A DNA stretch of 64,000 nt from Pradoshia eiseniae (GCF_002946355.1 NZ_PKOZ01000002.1:310001-374000), one strand, 5' to 3'. Positions 35,741 to 43,681 are shown, counted from the first letter of the stretch. Made by a program: numbers and translations. Notes: generated from the letters alone by a model not told the origin.

Positions 35741-36619
35741 ATGAGAGTTACACAAAGCATGATTGCGTCCCATTCCTTGCGCAATATTAGCCAAAGCTAT
35801 GGGAGGATCTCGGCAAGCTTAGAGCAAATGTCGAGCGGCAAGAAAATCTCCAAGCCATCTGATGACCCAGTCATCGCTCAAAGAGGGATGTATTACCGTG
35901 CTAACCTAAATGAAATCACGCAGTATAACCGAAATCTCTCGGAAGCATTTTTATGGATGGATAACTCTGAAGCAGCGATGGAGCAGGCGAACAGCAATCT
36001 GCAGCGCATCCGTGAATTAGTCGTTCAGGCATCGAGTGATACGAACACGGTAGAAGACCGGCTGGCGATTGCGAAGGAGATTGACCAGCTTAAGGCAGAT
36101 TTGGTTGAAGTCGCAAATACAAAAGTATCCGAACGGTACATGTTTAATGGGACGAATGTGACGGAGCCCCCAGTCGCCATCGACGATGCGGGCAATGTAA
36201 CGGTCACCGCGGCGGATACGGCTTATCTTGTCGAGGTATCCCGTGGCTCGCAGCTGAAGGTGAATGCTAATTTGAATGCCCTGCTAGGACAAGGATTATT
36301 TGACACAATCAGTGAGATTTCTGCGGAACTAACAGGGAATGACACGGATCTTGATGCCTTGCTCGCTGATTTAGACGGACATATGTCCGCATTCTCCGCT
36401 GAGAGGTCGGATCTTGGGGCACGCTACAACCGTTTAGAGCTATTGGAATCACGGATTCAGTACCAAGAAGATCTATCTGCCAAAGCGTTGAGCGATAATG
36501 AGGACATTGACTTGGAGAAAATCATTACAGACTATTCCAATCAGAAGGCTGTCCATGAGGCTGCCCTAACTGTCGGGTCGAATCTGATTCAGCGCTCACT
36601 CGTTGACTTCCTTAGATAA
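35741..36619 (+). CDS. flgL: Flagellar hook-associated protein 3, FlgL
   Basis: 292 aa. Flagellin-like N-terminus M-R-V-T-Q-S-M, with S-G-K-K-I-S-K-P-S-D-D-P and Q-R-I-R-E-L-V-V-Q-A. The C-terminus has Y-N-R-L-E and a helical coiled-coil end. Second hook-filament junction protein. AGGTAGGTG precedes the ATG. A strong terminator follows, and yviE (next in B. subtilis) is absent. Confidence 0.94.
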   Translation: MRVTQSMIASHSLRNISQSYGRISASLEQMSSGKKISKPSDDPVIAQRGMYYRANLNEITQYNRNLSEAFLWMDNSEAAMEQANSNLQRIRELVVQASSDTNTVEDRLAIAKEIDQLKADLVEVANTKVSERYMFNGTNVTEPPVAIDDAGNVTVTAADTAYLVEVSRGSQLKVNANLNALLGQGLFDTISEISAELTGNDTDLDALLADLDGHMSAFSAERSDLGARYNRLELLESRIQYQEDLSAKALSDNEDIDLEKIITDYSNQKAVHEAALTVGSNLIQRSLVDFLR

Positions 36620-36622
36620 TGA

Positions 36623-36655
36623 AAAGCTTGGCCAAAAAAGGCCAAGCTTTATTTT
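36623..36655 (+). terminator. Terminator of the flgN-flgK-flgL operon
   Basis: AAAGCTTGGCC-AAAAAA-GGCCAAGCTTT perfect 11-bp stem followed by a T-rich tract. Confidence 0.9.
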
Positions 36656-36703
36656 GGCTAATCATGTACGATTGACATAGAGAATGATGAGAGGGGAAGA
36701 CGT

Positions 36704-37144
36704 ATGAAACTAGCGACAAAATACCATGGGGAACAGGAAATAGCAGAAAGCGATATTGTATGGTTTGAAGATGGGCTTCCTGGCTTTGGCGAAGAAAAGA
36801 AATGGGTGATTCTGCCGCTGACCGAGGATGAGACCTTCTATGTTCTTCAATCCGCTTTAACGCCTAAACTGGCTCTTATCCTGACAAACCCATTTTTGAC
36901 CCGCCCAGACTATGAATTCAAGCTCGAGGACGAGGCTGTGCACGCAATTGGGGCAACGAAGGAGAATATTATCGTCTACTCGGTCGTTTCCGTAAAAGAA
37001 CCATTTAAGGAATCCACGCTTAATCTACAGGCACCAATCGTGATGGATGTGAAAAGCCGCCGTGCGAAGCAAGTCATCCTCAGTGATGCAGATTATGAGA
37101 TCCGTACCCCACTATTCCCAAAAGTCGAAAGCAAGGGGGAATGA
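36704..37144 (+). CDS. fliW: Flagellar assembly factor FliW
   Basis: 146 aa. F-E-D-G-L-P-G-F near residue 22, a central beta-rich core and L-N-L-Q-A-P-I-V-M-D. FliW binds CsrA and relieves its repression of flagellin translation; free flagellin in turn binds FliW. csrA starts 3 nt after its stop. Expected partners are the flagellins below and the first CsrA. Confidence 0.95.
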   Translation: MKLATKYHGEQEIAESDIVWFEDGLPGFGEEKKWVILPLTEDETFYVLQSALTPKLALILTNPFLTRPDYEFKLEDEAVHAIGATKENIIVYSVVSVKEPFKESTLNLQAPIVMDVKSRRAKQVILSDADYEIRTPLFPKVESKGE

Positions 37145-37147
37145 AGC

Positions 37148-37378
37148 ATGCTGATCTTATCCCGCAAAAAGGATGAATCGATTCTCATTGGCTCAGATAT
37201 TGAAGTCACCGTCATTGCTGTGCAGGGAGACCAAGTTAAGCTCGGCATCAAAGCGCCGAAGAAGGTGGATGTGTACCGGAAAGAGCTATTTGAAGAAATT
37301 CAAAACGAAAATGTCGAAGCATCTGAAATCACTCTCAATCTATCTGAACTTCTGAAAAACACAAAATATAGGTCTTAG
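37148..37378 (+). CDS. csrA: Carbon storage regulator CsrA, copy 1 (FliW-type, long)
   Basis: 76 aa RNA-binding homodimer. RNA-contact residues L4, R6 and R44 are present (M-L-I-L-S-R and V-D-V-Y-R-K-E). It keeps the C-terminal extension of Gram-positive CsrA, including Asn55 (N-E-N), the residue genetically linked to FliW binding in B. subtilis. AAGGGGG lies before the ATG. It blocks flagellin translation by binding GGA sites in the leader. Confidence 0.95.
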   Translation: MLILSRKKDESILIGSDIEVTVIAVQGDQVKLGIKAPKKVDVYRKELFEEIQNENVEASEITLNLSELLKNTKYRS

Positions 37379-37403
37379 GAACTATTCATTCGACTAAATC
37401 CTC

Positions 37404-37411
37404 CCCGATAA
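37404..37411 (+). promoter_or_regulatory. Possible -10 of a sigma-D promoter for flagellin 1
   Basis: CCCGATAA about 100 nt before the flagellin start. The -35 box at the usual distance is poor (TTCA), so the call is tentative. Confidence 0.4.
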
Positions 37412-37465
37412 AACAATTGTATAAGGAAAGAAAATACGGCCGTTTTTCTCTTCTTGTACTAATAA

Positions 37466-37502
37466 GGCCCACAAGGACGTGAGCCATAAAAATCAGGGAG
37501 GA
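37466..37502 (+). promoter_or_regulatory. Two-site CsrA target in the flagellin 1 leader
   Basis: Site 1 is the hairpin GGCCCAC-AAGGAC-GTGAGCC (37466-37485), with the GGA in a six-base loop and one C-A mismatch. Its CACAAGGACGTG core is close to the CsrA binding consensus. Site 2 is the Shine-Dalgarno GGGAGGA (37496-37502). The distance and order match the known CsrA sites of the B. subtilis hag leader. Confidence 0.75.
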
Positions 37503-37511
37503 TTTTTACTT

Positions 37512-38657
37512 ATGATTATCAACCACAATATCGCTTCACTTAACACAAATCGCCACTTGTCAGCAGCAAACGTAGCACAAGGCAAATCCATGGAGAAACT
37601 ATCTTCTGGTCTTCGGATTAACCGTGCTGGAGATGACGCGGCAGGTCTTGCAATCTCCGAAAAAATGCGTGGACAAATCCGCGGGTTGAATCAAGCAAGC
37701 CGAAATGCTCAGGATGGAATCTCTTTGATTCAGACTGCTGAGGGTGCTTTGAATGAAACTCATTCTATCCTTCAACGTATGCGTGAATTGGCAGTTCAAT
37801 CTTCCAATGATACGAATACAGATACAGACCGTGCAGAACTTCAAAAAGAGGTTGATCTATTAGCACAAGAAATCACTCGTATTTCTACAGATACAGAATT
37901 CAATACAATTAAATTGAATGATGGTACAGCTAAAGATGTTACCTTCCAGATTGGGGCGAATAGCAGCCAAAATATTAAAGTAAGTATTGATGATATGGGG
38001 TCAAAAGCATTGGGAGTAGTTGGAGTTACTCCAGGTACAACTGAGGTAGTAGATGGACTTTCTTTATCTAACTTAACATTAGACGAATATAGTATTTCCT
38101 ATGCAGCTGCATCAAGTGCTGAAATTACTGAAACAACTGTAGCTGTAGATAAAGATGCAAAAACAATTACAATTACATTAGCGCAGTTAGCTAATAATGA
38201 TGTTACAGCAAAAAAAGAAGATGTACTAAAAGCATTAAATGAAACAGGAGTGGTGTCGGCTACTGCAGCTGCTGGAACGGACTTAACAACATTAGCTGAT
38301 CGTGGAACTACAGGAGGTACCCCATTAGCTGCCGGTACACCTGATGATACAAAAGGTATTAACATCACTTCCCAGGAAAGTGCAGATAGCGCAATCACAA
38401 CAATAAATGCTGCGATTGAATCTGTCTCAGCCCAACGTTCAAACCTAGGCGCAATCCAAAACCGCCTAGAGTACACAATCAACAACCTAAACACGTCTTC
38501 CGAAAACCTAACAGCCGCTGAATCCCGTATCCGAGACGCAGACATGGCAAAAGAAATCAGCAATCAAACGAAACAATCCATCCTTGCCCAAGCTTCTCAA
38601 GCGATGCTTGCTCAAGCGAACCAACAGCCGCAAAACGTACTTTCCTTGCTGCGTTAA
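37512..38657 (+). CDS. hag: Flagellin 1 (Hag)
   Basis: 381 aa. N-terminal D0/D1 region M-I-I-N-H-N-I-A-S-L-N-T and L-S-S-G-L-R-I-N-R-A-G-D-D-A-A-G-L. C-terminal [13 protein letters not shown] and the ending Q-N-V-L-S-L-L-R. Residues about 165-300 are the variable, Thr/Ala-rich surface domain, longer than in the other two copies. Filament subunit, exported unfolded with FliS. ATG lies 9 nt after GGGAGGA. Control: sigma-D plus CsrA/FliW by leader structure. Confidence 0.97.
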   Translation: MIINHNIASLNTNRHLSAANVAQGKSMEKLSSGLRINRAGDDAAGLAISEKMRGQIRGLNQASRNAQDGISLIQTAEGALNETHSILQRMRELAVQSSNDTNTDTDRAELQKEVDLLAQEITRISTDTEFNTIKLNDGTAKDVTFQIGANSSQNIKVSIDDMGSKALGVVGVTPGTTEVVDGLSLSNLTLDEYSISYAAASSAEITETTVAVDKDAKTITITLAQLANNDVTAKKEDVLKALNETGVVSATAAAGTDLTTLADRGTTGGTPLAAGTPDDTKGINITSQESADSAITTINAAIESVSAQRSNLGAIQNRLEYTINNLNTSSENLTAAESRIRDADMAKEISNQTKQSILAQASQAMLAQANQQPQNVLSLLR

Positions 38658-38672
38658 AATCAGGATTAGAAA

Positions 38673-38706
38673 TGCCGTGCCATCTTGGCGCGGCACTTTT
38701 ATTTTT
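38673..38706 (+). terminator. Terminator of flagellin 1
   Basis: TGCCGTGCC-ATCTT-GGCGCGGCA stem (9 bp with one G-U) and a T-rich tail. Confidence 0.85.
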
Positions 38707-38789
38707 CAAGGGATGGGAGTTAATAGTTTAGTAGCCATCAGCGAATAAATACTATACAATGGAATTTGTAAAAAATGTAAAAGTGAGTA

Positions 38790-38816
38790 TAAAGTTATCA
38801 TTGCGTGAGCCGATAA
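38790..38816 (+). promoter_or_regulatory. Sigma-D promoter of the csrA2 leader RNA
   Basis: TAAA, exactly 15 nt, GCCGATAA: a perfect -35 and seven of eight -10 bases. Predicted transcription start near 38823. Confidence 0.75.
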
Positions 38817-38822
38817 TAGCTA

Positions 38823-38926
38823 TGTAAGACATATAAACCTCATAATGTGTACTCAGGACGAGTAAATAATGCTTATTAAAGCGCCGCAGGAAGCGGGCTG
38901 GATAACATTATTTGCTCTTTTTTTAT
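38823..38926 (+). ncRNA. Candidate CsrA-binding leader or small RNA with terminator
   Basis: About 100 nt. Hairpin A is TACTC-AGGAC-GAGTA (38850-38864). Hairpin B is a GC/CCGC-AGGAA-GCGG/GC stem with one bulge (38881-38898). A long stem GAGTAAATAATG (38860-38871) with CATTATTTGCTC (38906-38917) encloses hairpin B and is followed by seven or more Ts, so it is an intrinsic terminator. Both small hairpins present AGGA in the loop, the layout CsrA prefers. Hairpin A shares GAGTA with the base of the terminator, so the two cannot form together. It is either a free RNA that titrates CsrA or an attenuator for csrA2. No homologue is claimed. Confidence 0.6.
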
Positions 38927-39010
38927 GTGTGAAGCCTAGGAGAGTGGGTAATGTTTTATAGGGGGTTCTTACAAATTGACCACTTTTCTCAAGGAGGAGG
39001 GACCACATAC

Positions 39011-39178
39011 ATGCTAGTACTTGGCCGCAGACCAGGTGAATATGTCAAAATTGGTGATGATATCACCGTTAAAGTTGTCAAAAGTGAAGATGGACACCTT
39101 CGTTTAGCAATCGATGCCCCAAAGCATATCAAAATCACGCGCGGGGAGTTATTTGAGGCTGACCAAGGGTCGAAATAA
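39011..39178 (+). CDS. CsrA paralogue, copy 2 (short, no FliW-binding tail)
   Basis: 55 aa. M-L-V-L-G-R-R-P-G-E start; L4, R6 and R44 (I-T-R-G-E-L) are kept, so RNA binding should be intact. It ends at residue 55 (D-Q-G-S-K), lacking Asn55 and the tail present in copy 1. The start is fixed by the family N-terminus; AAGGAGGAGGGA lies upstream with slightly long spacing and itself holds three GGA motifs, so autoregulation is possible. It sits between flagellins 1 and 2, behind the leader at 38823 and before its own terminator. Confidence 0.9.
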   Translation: MLVLGRRPGEYVKIGDDITVKVVKSEDGHLRLAIDAPKHIKITRGELFEADQGSK

Positions 39179-39191
39179 ATTTTTGCTCATG

Positions 39192-39254
39192 GACGGGCGG
39201 GCTGATGCAGCCGAGGCAATGATGTCTCACTTGCAAGGCTCGCCCGTCTTTTCT
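39192..39254 (+). terminator. Terminator of csrA2
   Basis: GACGGGCG...CGCCCGTC 8-bp outer stem with a long inner arm, then TTTTC. Confidence 0.75.
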
Positions 39255-39321
39255 ATGTGTTATTACTGAAAGTCTCCCATCCTAGGTCAGGGTTTGCTTT
39301 CATTAATATAAATAAATGACT

Positions 39322-39358
39322 GGCGGAAAAGGAAGTCCGCCGTGAGATTCCAAGGAGG
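39322..39358 (+). promoter_or_regulatory. Two-site CsrA target in the flagellin 2 leader
   Basis: Site 1 is the perfect hairpin GGCGGA-AAAGGAAG-TCCGCC (39322-39341), with GGA in the loop. Site 2 is the Shine-Dalgarno AAGGAGG (39352-39358), 9 nt before the ATG. Same layout as flagellin 1 but a different stem sequence, so the structure rather than the sequence is conserved. Confidence 0.75.
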
Positions 39359-39367
39359 AAAAAAGAA

Positions 39368-40228
39368 ATGATTATTAACCACAATATTGCTTCACTGAAC
39401 ACGCAGAATGCTTTATCGAAGGCGAATAATGCGCAAGGGAAAAGCATGGAGAAGCTATCAACAGGGCTTCGGATTAATAAAGCCGGAGATGATGCAGCTG
39501 GACTATCAATCTCTGAGAAAATGCGCGCACAAGTACGTGGGTTAGATCAAGCGAGCCGTAATGCACAGGATGGAATTTCTTTGATTCAAACTGCAGAGGG
39601 TGGATTAAATGAAACTCATGCCATTCTTCAAAGACAAAGGGAGCTATTTGTTCAGGCTGGGAATCAAGGCACATTACAGGCTGAGGATTTAGAGGCAATT
39701 CAAGCTGAACTAGATGAATTGAATAATGAGGTAGATGGCATCGCTTCACGTACTGAATTCAATGGTAAGAAACTATTGGATGGTTCATTTACTGGAAATC
39801 TTCAGATTGGTGCAAATGCGACACAAAAGTTGGAGGTATCTATCAGTTCAGGTACTACAAATAAAGGGTTTAACTCTACTGATTTAGGTGTTAAGGCTCT
39901 AACGGTAAAAGCAACTACACCAAATGATGGGGGCACGGCTTCTCCAGCATCCTTTGATACGAATATTGCAGCCATTGATACAGCAATAAAGACTGTCTCC
40001 AAAGCTAGGTCAGCCTTAGGAGCCAACCAAAACCGCCTAGAATACACCATCAACAATCTAAGTACAGCATCCGAAAACCTGACAGCCGCTGAATCCCGCA
40101 TCCGCGACGTCGACATGGCGAAGGAAATCAGCGAGCAAACGAAACAATCCATCCTGGCACAAGCATCCCAAGCCATGCTCGCCCAAGCCAACCAACAGCC
40201 GCAAAGCGTACTGCAATTACTGCGTTAA
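39368..40228 (+). CDS. Flagellin 2
   Basis: 286 aa. Same N-terminal D0/D1 block (M-I-I-N-H-N-I-A-S-L-N-T-Q) and C-terminal block (R-I-R-D-V-D-M-A-K-E...L-Q-L-L-R) as flagellin 1. The variable domain is much shorter (about 170-205). Positions 95-110 read R-Q-R-E-L-F-V-Q-A-G-N-Q-G instead of the usual R-M-R-E-L-A-V-Q. I see no clear sigma-D promoter between the csrA2 terminator and this gene, so its promoter is unresolved. Confidence 0.95.
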   Translation: MIINHNIASLNTQNALSKANNAQGKSMEKLSTGLRINKAGDDAAGLSISEKMRAQVRGLDQASRNAQDGISLIQTAEGGLNETHAILQRQRELFVQAGNQGTLQAEDLEAIQAELDELNNEVDGIASRTEFNGKKLLDGSFTGNLQIGANATQKLEVSISSGTTNKGFNSTDLGVKALTVKATTPNDGGTASPASFDTNIAAIDTAIKTVSKARSALGANQNRLEYTINNLSTASENLTAAESRIRDVDMAKEISEQTKQSILAQASQAMLAQANQQPQSVLQLLR

Positions 40229-40241
40229 CCATATGTTCGAG

Positions 40242-40268
40242 AAGGCCTGCAAATGCAGGTCTTTTTTT
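40242..40268 (+). terminator. Terminator of flagellin 2
   Basis: AAGGCCTGC-AAAT-GCAGGTCTT 9-bp stem (one G-U) and seven Ts. Confidence 0.85.
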
Positions 40269-40434
40269 ATCGCCTGAATGGTAACGCTCATCTGCTTAAG
40301 CGAATGCATTCATGATCTGTATATCCTTATTATTTTCAGCGATATGTGGGATGGCTCGATGCTTGCCCACAGAAAGCCTGACCAGTGTAGCTTAGGACAA
40401 ATAACCCATCTTTACCTCTTTTCCTCTCCCTGTC

Positions 40435-40461
40435 TTAAAACTCCTCTTCCCTATCCGATAT
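40435..40461 (+). promoter_or_regulatory. Sigma-D promoter of the flaG-fliD-fliS operon
   Basis: TTAA, 15 nt, TCCGATAT (or TAAA with 14 nt). Seven of eight -10 bases match; 39 nt before the flaG start. Confidence 0.7.
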
Positions 40462-40500
40462 ATGAAGTAATAATCAACAAATAGAGCGAGGTGCAAGGAT

Positions 40501-40857
40501 ATGGTCAATGGCATTTCTGACGGCAGAGTTAGCGCGGTAATCGAGCGTTCAGCTAGTCTGGCAAAGGCTCCCCGTGCTGCTGTGCTAGAAAGGCTTCCAT
40601 CTCAAGAGCAGACACCGATTACGGATGAACAAATAAAGCAGAAATTGATTGAAACGACTGAGGCAATGAATAACTTCCTTGGACCGCTTCAAACCTCTCT
40701 GAAGTTTGAGATGCATGAAGGTCTTCAAGAATTCTATATCTCGATCGTGGATGATTCGACGGGCAATGTGCTAAAAGAGATTCCTTCGAAAAAGCTGCTC
40801 GACATGTACGCATCCATGGCAGAAAACATGGCTTTATTTGTAGATAAGAGAATTTAA
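40501..40857 (+). CDS. flaG: FlaG family flagellar protein
   Basis: 118 aa. The C-terminal FlaG domain has L-K-F-E-M-H-E-G-L-Q-E-F-Y-I-S-I-V-D and V-L-K-E-I-P-S-K-K-L-L-D. Thought to affect filament length or stability. First gene of the flaG-fliD-fliS operon; fliD starts 14 nt later. Confidence 0.9.
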   Translation: MVNGISDGRVSAVIERSASLAKAPRAAVLERLPSQEQTPITDEQIKQKLIETTEAMNNFLGPLQTSLKFEMHEGLQEFYISIVDDSTGNVLKEIPSKKLLDMYASMAENMALFVDKRI

Positions 40858-40871
40858 GGATGTGAGATGAA

Positions 40872-42800
40872 ATGGCAATCCGTGTATCTGGATTAGCGAG
40901 CGGGATGGATATTGACTCCATCGTCAAGCAATTGATGGATGCGGAACGACTTCCATTGAATAAGTTAAAACAGAAGAAACAGATCCTTGAATGGAAGCGG
41001 GATGACTACCGCACCATGAACACGCTTTTAACTGATTTTCGTTCAAAGGTGCTTAATATGAAGCTCACCTCAAGCTATGGTACGAAGCAGACGAGCAGCT
41101 CAAATGAAGCGTATGTGACGGCAACGGCAACGTCCGCGGCAAGCACGGCGAGCTATCAGCTCTCCAATGTGACGAAGCTTGCGACATCCGCCACATTAAC
41201 GACGGTGAATAAGCTATCCGCAAACGCAGATAGCAAAATCAGCACAAGCAGCTCGCTCCTATCCGTGAACGACCAATTCGCTAGCTCTATTAACTGGGCA
41301 GAGGGCAGCGTCGAGACAGCGAAATTCACGGCCGGCCAGAAAGTGGAGCTGTCCTTGGCAGAAGGTACAGCTCTGCTTGAATTGACTATAAGCGTGAAGG
41401 TTGCAGGAAAGGCATTAAAAGCTGATGAGTATGCCATTACGGATGGCGTAATCACTTTCAAAAATGAGCCGGCAGCAAACGCGGCGATTGAAGTGAATTA
41501 TGTGACTGACAAGAAAATCGAGAGTATCGCGATTGAAAAAGGAGCGAAGAGCTTCAACCTATCAAAACAAGCAATTGCCGAAAATTCACTGATCATCAAT
41601 GGTGCGGCCGTAACCGTTGATGAGAATAATGCCTTTACGGCAGGCTCTATCTCTGGAAGGATTGACTTTACGACTGGAAAAGTAACCTTAGATGCTGCAG
41701 CAGCCGATGCGATCGAAATGAAAGTTGCCTATAAGCAAAAATATACGGCGATGGACGTGGCGACCACTACTTCTAATGGAGCGGTAAATGAAACCTTCCT
41801 CTTTACGGCTGACCAGACAATGAGTCAGGTCATCAGCAAGATTAACGGCTCCAAGCTTGGGGTCACCATGTTCTATGATGCCAACTCTGACGGTCTATCC
41901 GTAACAAGGACGGAGACGGGGAGCTTTGGAGCGACTGACATCCAGTTCGGCCAGTCGGATTTGGCGAAGGCCTTGCAGCTTGATACAGCGAGCTATCAAG
42001 CTGGTACAGATGCGGAATTCACGCTTAATGGAATCACGACTACCCGCACGAGCAATACCTTTACGATTGACGGTGTTAGTTTTAATCTGAAACAGACCTT
42101 CTCAGGCACGGTCAATATTGGCGTCACGAGTGATACGGCGGCAGTCTATGACAATATTAAGAGCTTTGTCGATTCTTATAATACGTTGATTAGCGAGATT
42201 ACGAAGAAAACAGGCGAGGAGCGCAATCGTGATTATCAGCCTCTCTCTGATGAGGAGCGCGAAGGATTGAGTGAAACACAGGCCGAGAAATGGGACAATA
42301 TCGCCAAAGCAGGCTGGATCCGAAATGACGCGACACTGCGAGGTGTATTAGCCTCCATGCGGCAAAGCATGTCTAATCCGATTGGCACAGCTACTGGTGC
42401 GTTCAAGACACTCAGCAGCATTGGAATCACCACGACATCGAATTATTTAGATGGAGGGAAGCTTGAAATCAATGAGGCGAAATTGAAGCAGGCGCTTGAG
42501 GATGACCCGGAAAGTGTGCAGGCGCTATTCGCTTCAGCTGATGGGATTGCCGCTAAGCTTCAAGCCAATATCACGGATGCGACTGATAAGCTGAAGGCGA
42601 AGGCAGGCAGTGCCTTCAGTACGAGCGCGACGTTCGCGATCGGAAGGGATCTAAATGATGTTGAATCCCGGATTGCGAAGTTTGAGGATAGGCTCCTTAC
42701 GGTAGAGGATCGCTACTATGCCCAATTTACGGCGATGGAGAAAGCAATTCAAAATGCCAATAGCCAATCAGGCTATCTATCATCCTATTTCTCCAGCTAA
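40872..42800 (+). CDS. fliD: Filament cap protein FliD
   Basis: 642 aa. N-terminal V-S-G-L-A-S-G-M-D-I-D-S-I-V-K-Q-L-M motif and the C-terminal helix region with Y-Y-A-Q-F-T-A-M-E-K-A-I...Y-L-S-S-Y-F. It forms the cap under which flagellin folds. It is longer than B. subtilis FliD (about 500 aa), because of a larger variable domain (about 110-330) that includes two internal beta-rich repeats. The next gene, fliS, starts 21 nt later. Confidence 0.95.
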   Translation: MAIRVSGLASGMDIDSIVKQLMDAERLPLNKLKQKKQILEWKRDDYRTMNTLLTDFRSKVLNMKLTSSYGTKQTSSSNEAYVTATATSAASTASYQLSNVTKLATSATLTTVNKLSANADSKISTSSSLLSVNDQFASSINWAEGSVETAKFTAGQKVELSLAEGTALLELTISVKVAGKALKADEYAITDGVITFKNEPAANAAIEVNYVTDKKIESIAIEKGAKSFNLSKQAIAENSLIINGAAVTVDENNAFTAGSISGRIDFTTGKVTLDAAAADAIEMKVAYKQKYTAMDVATTTSNGAVNETFLFTADQTMSQVISKINGSKLGVTMFYDANSDGLSVTRTETGSFGATDIQFGQSDLAKALQLDTASYQAGTDAEFTLNGITTTRTSNTFTIDGVSFNLKQTFSGTVNIGVTSDTAAVYDNIKSFVDSYNTLISEITKKTGEERNRDYQPLSDEEREGLSETQAEKWDNIAKAGWIRNDATLRGVLASMRQSMSNPIGTATGAFKTLSSIGITTTSNYLDGGKLEINEAKLKQALEDDPESVQALFASADGIAAKLQANITDATDKLKAKAGSAFSTSATFAIGRDLNDVESRIAKFEDRLLTVEDRYYAQFTAMEKAIQNANSQSGYLSSYFSS

Positions 42801-42821
42801 AGAGAGGAAGTGCACAAATAA

Positions 42822-43223
42822 ATGGCTTTACATAACCCTTATCAGGCATACCAGTCAAATGCCGTCACAACGGCTTCGCCTGGAGAATTGACACTCATGC
42901 TTTACAATGGCTGTCTCAGGTTCATTAAGGCAGCAAGAATGGCGATGGAGAATAAGGAGATTGAGAAGAAGAACGAGAATCTCATTAAAGCGCAAAATAT
43001 TATCTCTGAGCTGAGAGTGACTCTGAATATGGAGTTGGAAGTCTCAAAGAATATGATGGCGATGTATGATTACATCCTGCGCCGTCTCATTGAAGCGAAT
43101 ATGAAGAATGACACGGCCATCCTTGATGAGGCGGAGGAACTGGTAACCGGCTTTCGTGATACATGGAAGCAGGCAATCCAATTGAACCGCCAGAAGCAAT
43201 TTGGGTCAGGAGATAGGGCGTAA
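42822..43223 (+). CDS. fliS: Flagellin chaperone FliS, copy 1
   Basis: 133 aa, helical. P-Y-Q-A-Y-Q-S-N-A-V-T-T-A-S-P-G-E-L-T-L-M-L-Y and G-C-L-R-F-I at the start, E-L-R-V-T-L-N-M-E in the middle. It binds the flagellin C-terminus in the cytosol. GAGAGGAAG precedes the ATG. fliT, normally next, lies 4.8 kb downstream here. Confidence 0.95.
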   Translation: MALHNPYQAYQSNAVTTASPGELTLMLYNGCLRFIKAARMAMENKEIEKKNENLIKAQNIISELRVTLNMELEVSKNMMAMYDYILRRLIEANMKNDTAILDEAEELVTGFRDTWKQAIQLNRQKQFGSGDRA

Positions 43224-43236
43224 TCATAGAGAAAGA

Positions 43237-43275
43237 AGAACTGGCTGCGAGTAATCAATCAGCCAGTTCTTTTAT
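43237..43275. terminator. Bidirectional terminator after fliS
   Basis: AGAACTGGCTG...CAGCCAGTTCT perfect 11-bp stem with Ts on the plus strand and As (Ts on minus) on the other side. It separates fliS from the convergent small gene. Confidence 0.88.
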
Positions 43276-43279
43276 ATCC

Positions 43280-43546
43280 CTACTCATCTAACTCATTCAT
43301 CTTAAATACCATAACATTGATAAAAGCACCTAATAGAATCTGGATGGACCCAATGGTTAATAACGGAATGAGCTGCAGGCGTCCAATCGTATAAGAGAAG
43401 AGATTAATGAGCATGCCTGCTGTGAGCAGGATATTAAACCACTTTATATATTTGATCAAAATCAATGTAAGTTCCCCTTTTGATAGATAAGTATGAAATT
43501 CCAATATATCCCTATTATGCTCATTCATAATCTCAGATTCAACCAT
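43280..43546 (-). CDS. Small predicted membrane protein, function unknown
   Basis: 88 aa, two hydrophobic helices (about 28-50 and 58-80), a charged N-terminus and an acidic end. No family recognised. A GAGGAT lies too close to the first ATG; a second ATG at codon 7 (M-N-E-H-N) may be the true start. It is the only minus-strand gene in the flagellar block and ends at the shared terminator, which supports a real gene. Confidence 0.5.
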   Translation of the reverse strand: MVESEIMNEHNRDILEFHTYLSKGELTLILIKYIKWFNILLTAGMLINLFSYTIGRLQLIPLLTIGSIQILLGAFINVMVFKMNELDE

Positions 43547-43654
43547 ATATCCTCATGAAAAGTCCCCTTTATTTGCTGGATTTGTAGAGAAATAGTTAAT
43601 AAGTAGGTGTTGTTTTTGGTGATTAGGTCTATGGAATCATTTCCGTCTCGTTTC

Positions 43655-43681
43655 TTACGTTTTCTCCGCATTGACCGATAA
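43655..43681 (+). promoter_or_regulatory. Possible sigma-D promoter of the second flagellin module
   Basis: TTAC, 15 nt, ACCGATAA. Correct spacing, 35 nt before the first gene of the module; the -35 is imperfect. Confidence 0.45.
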
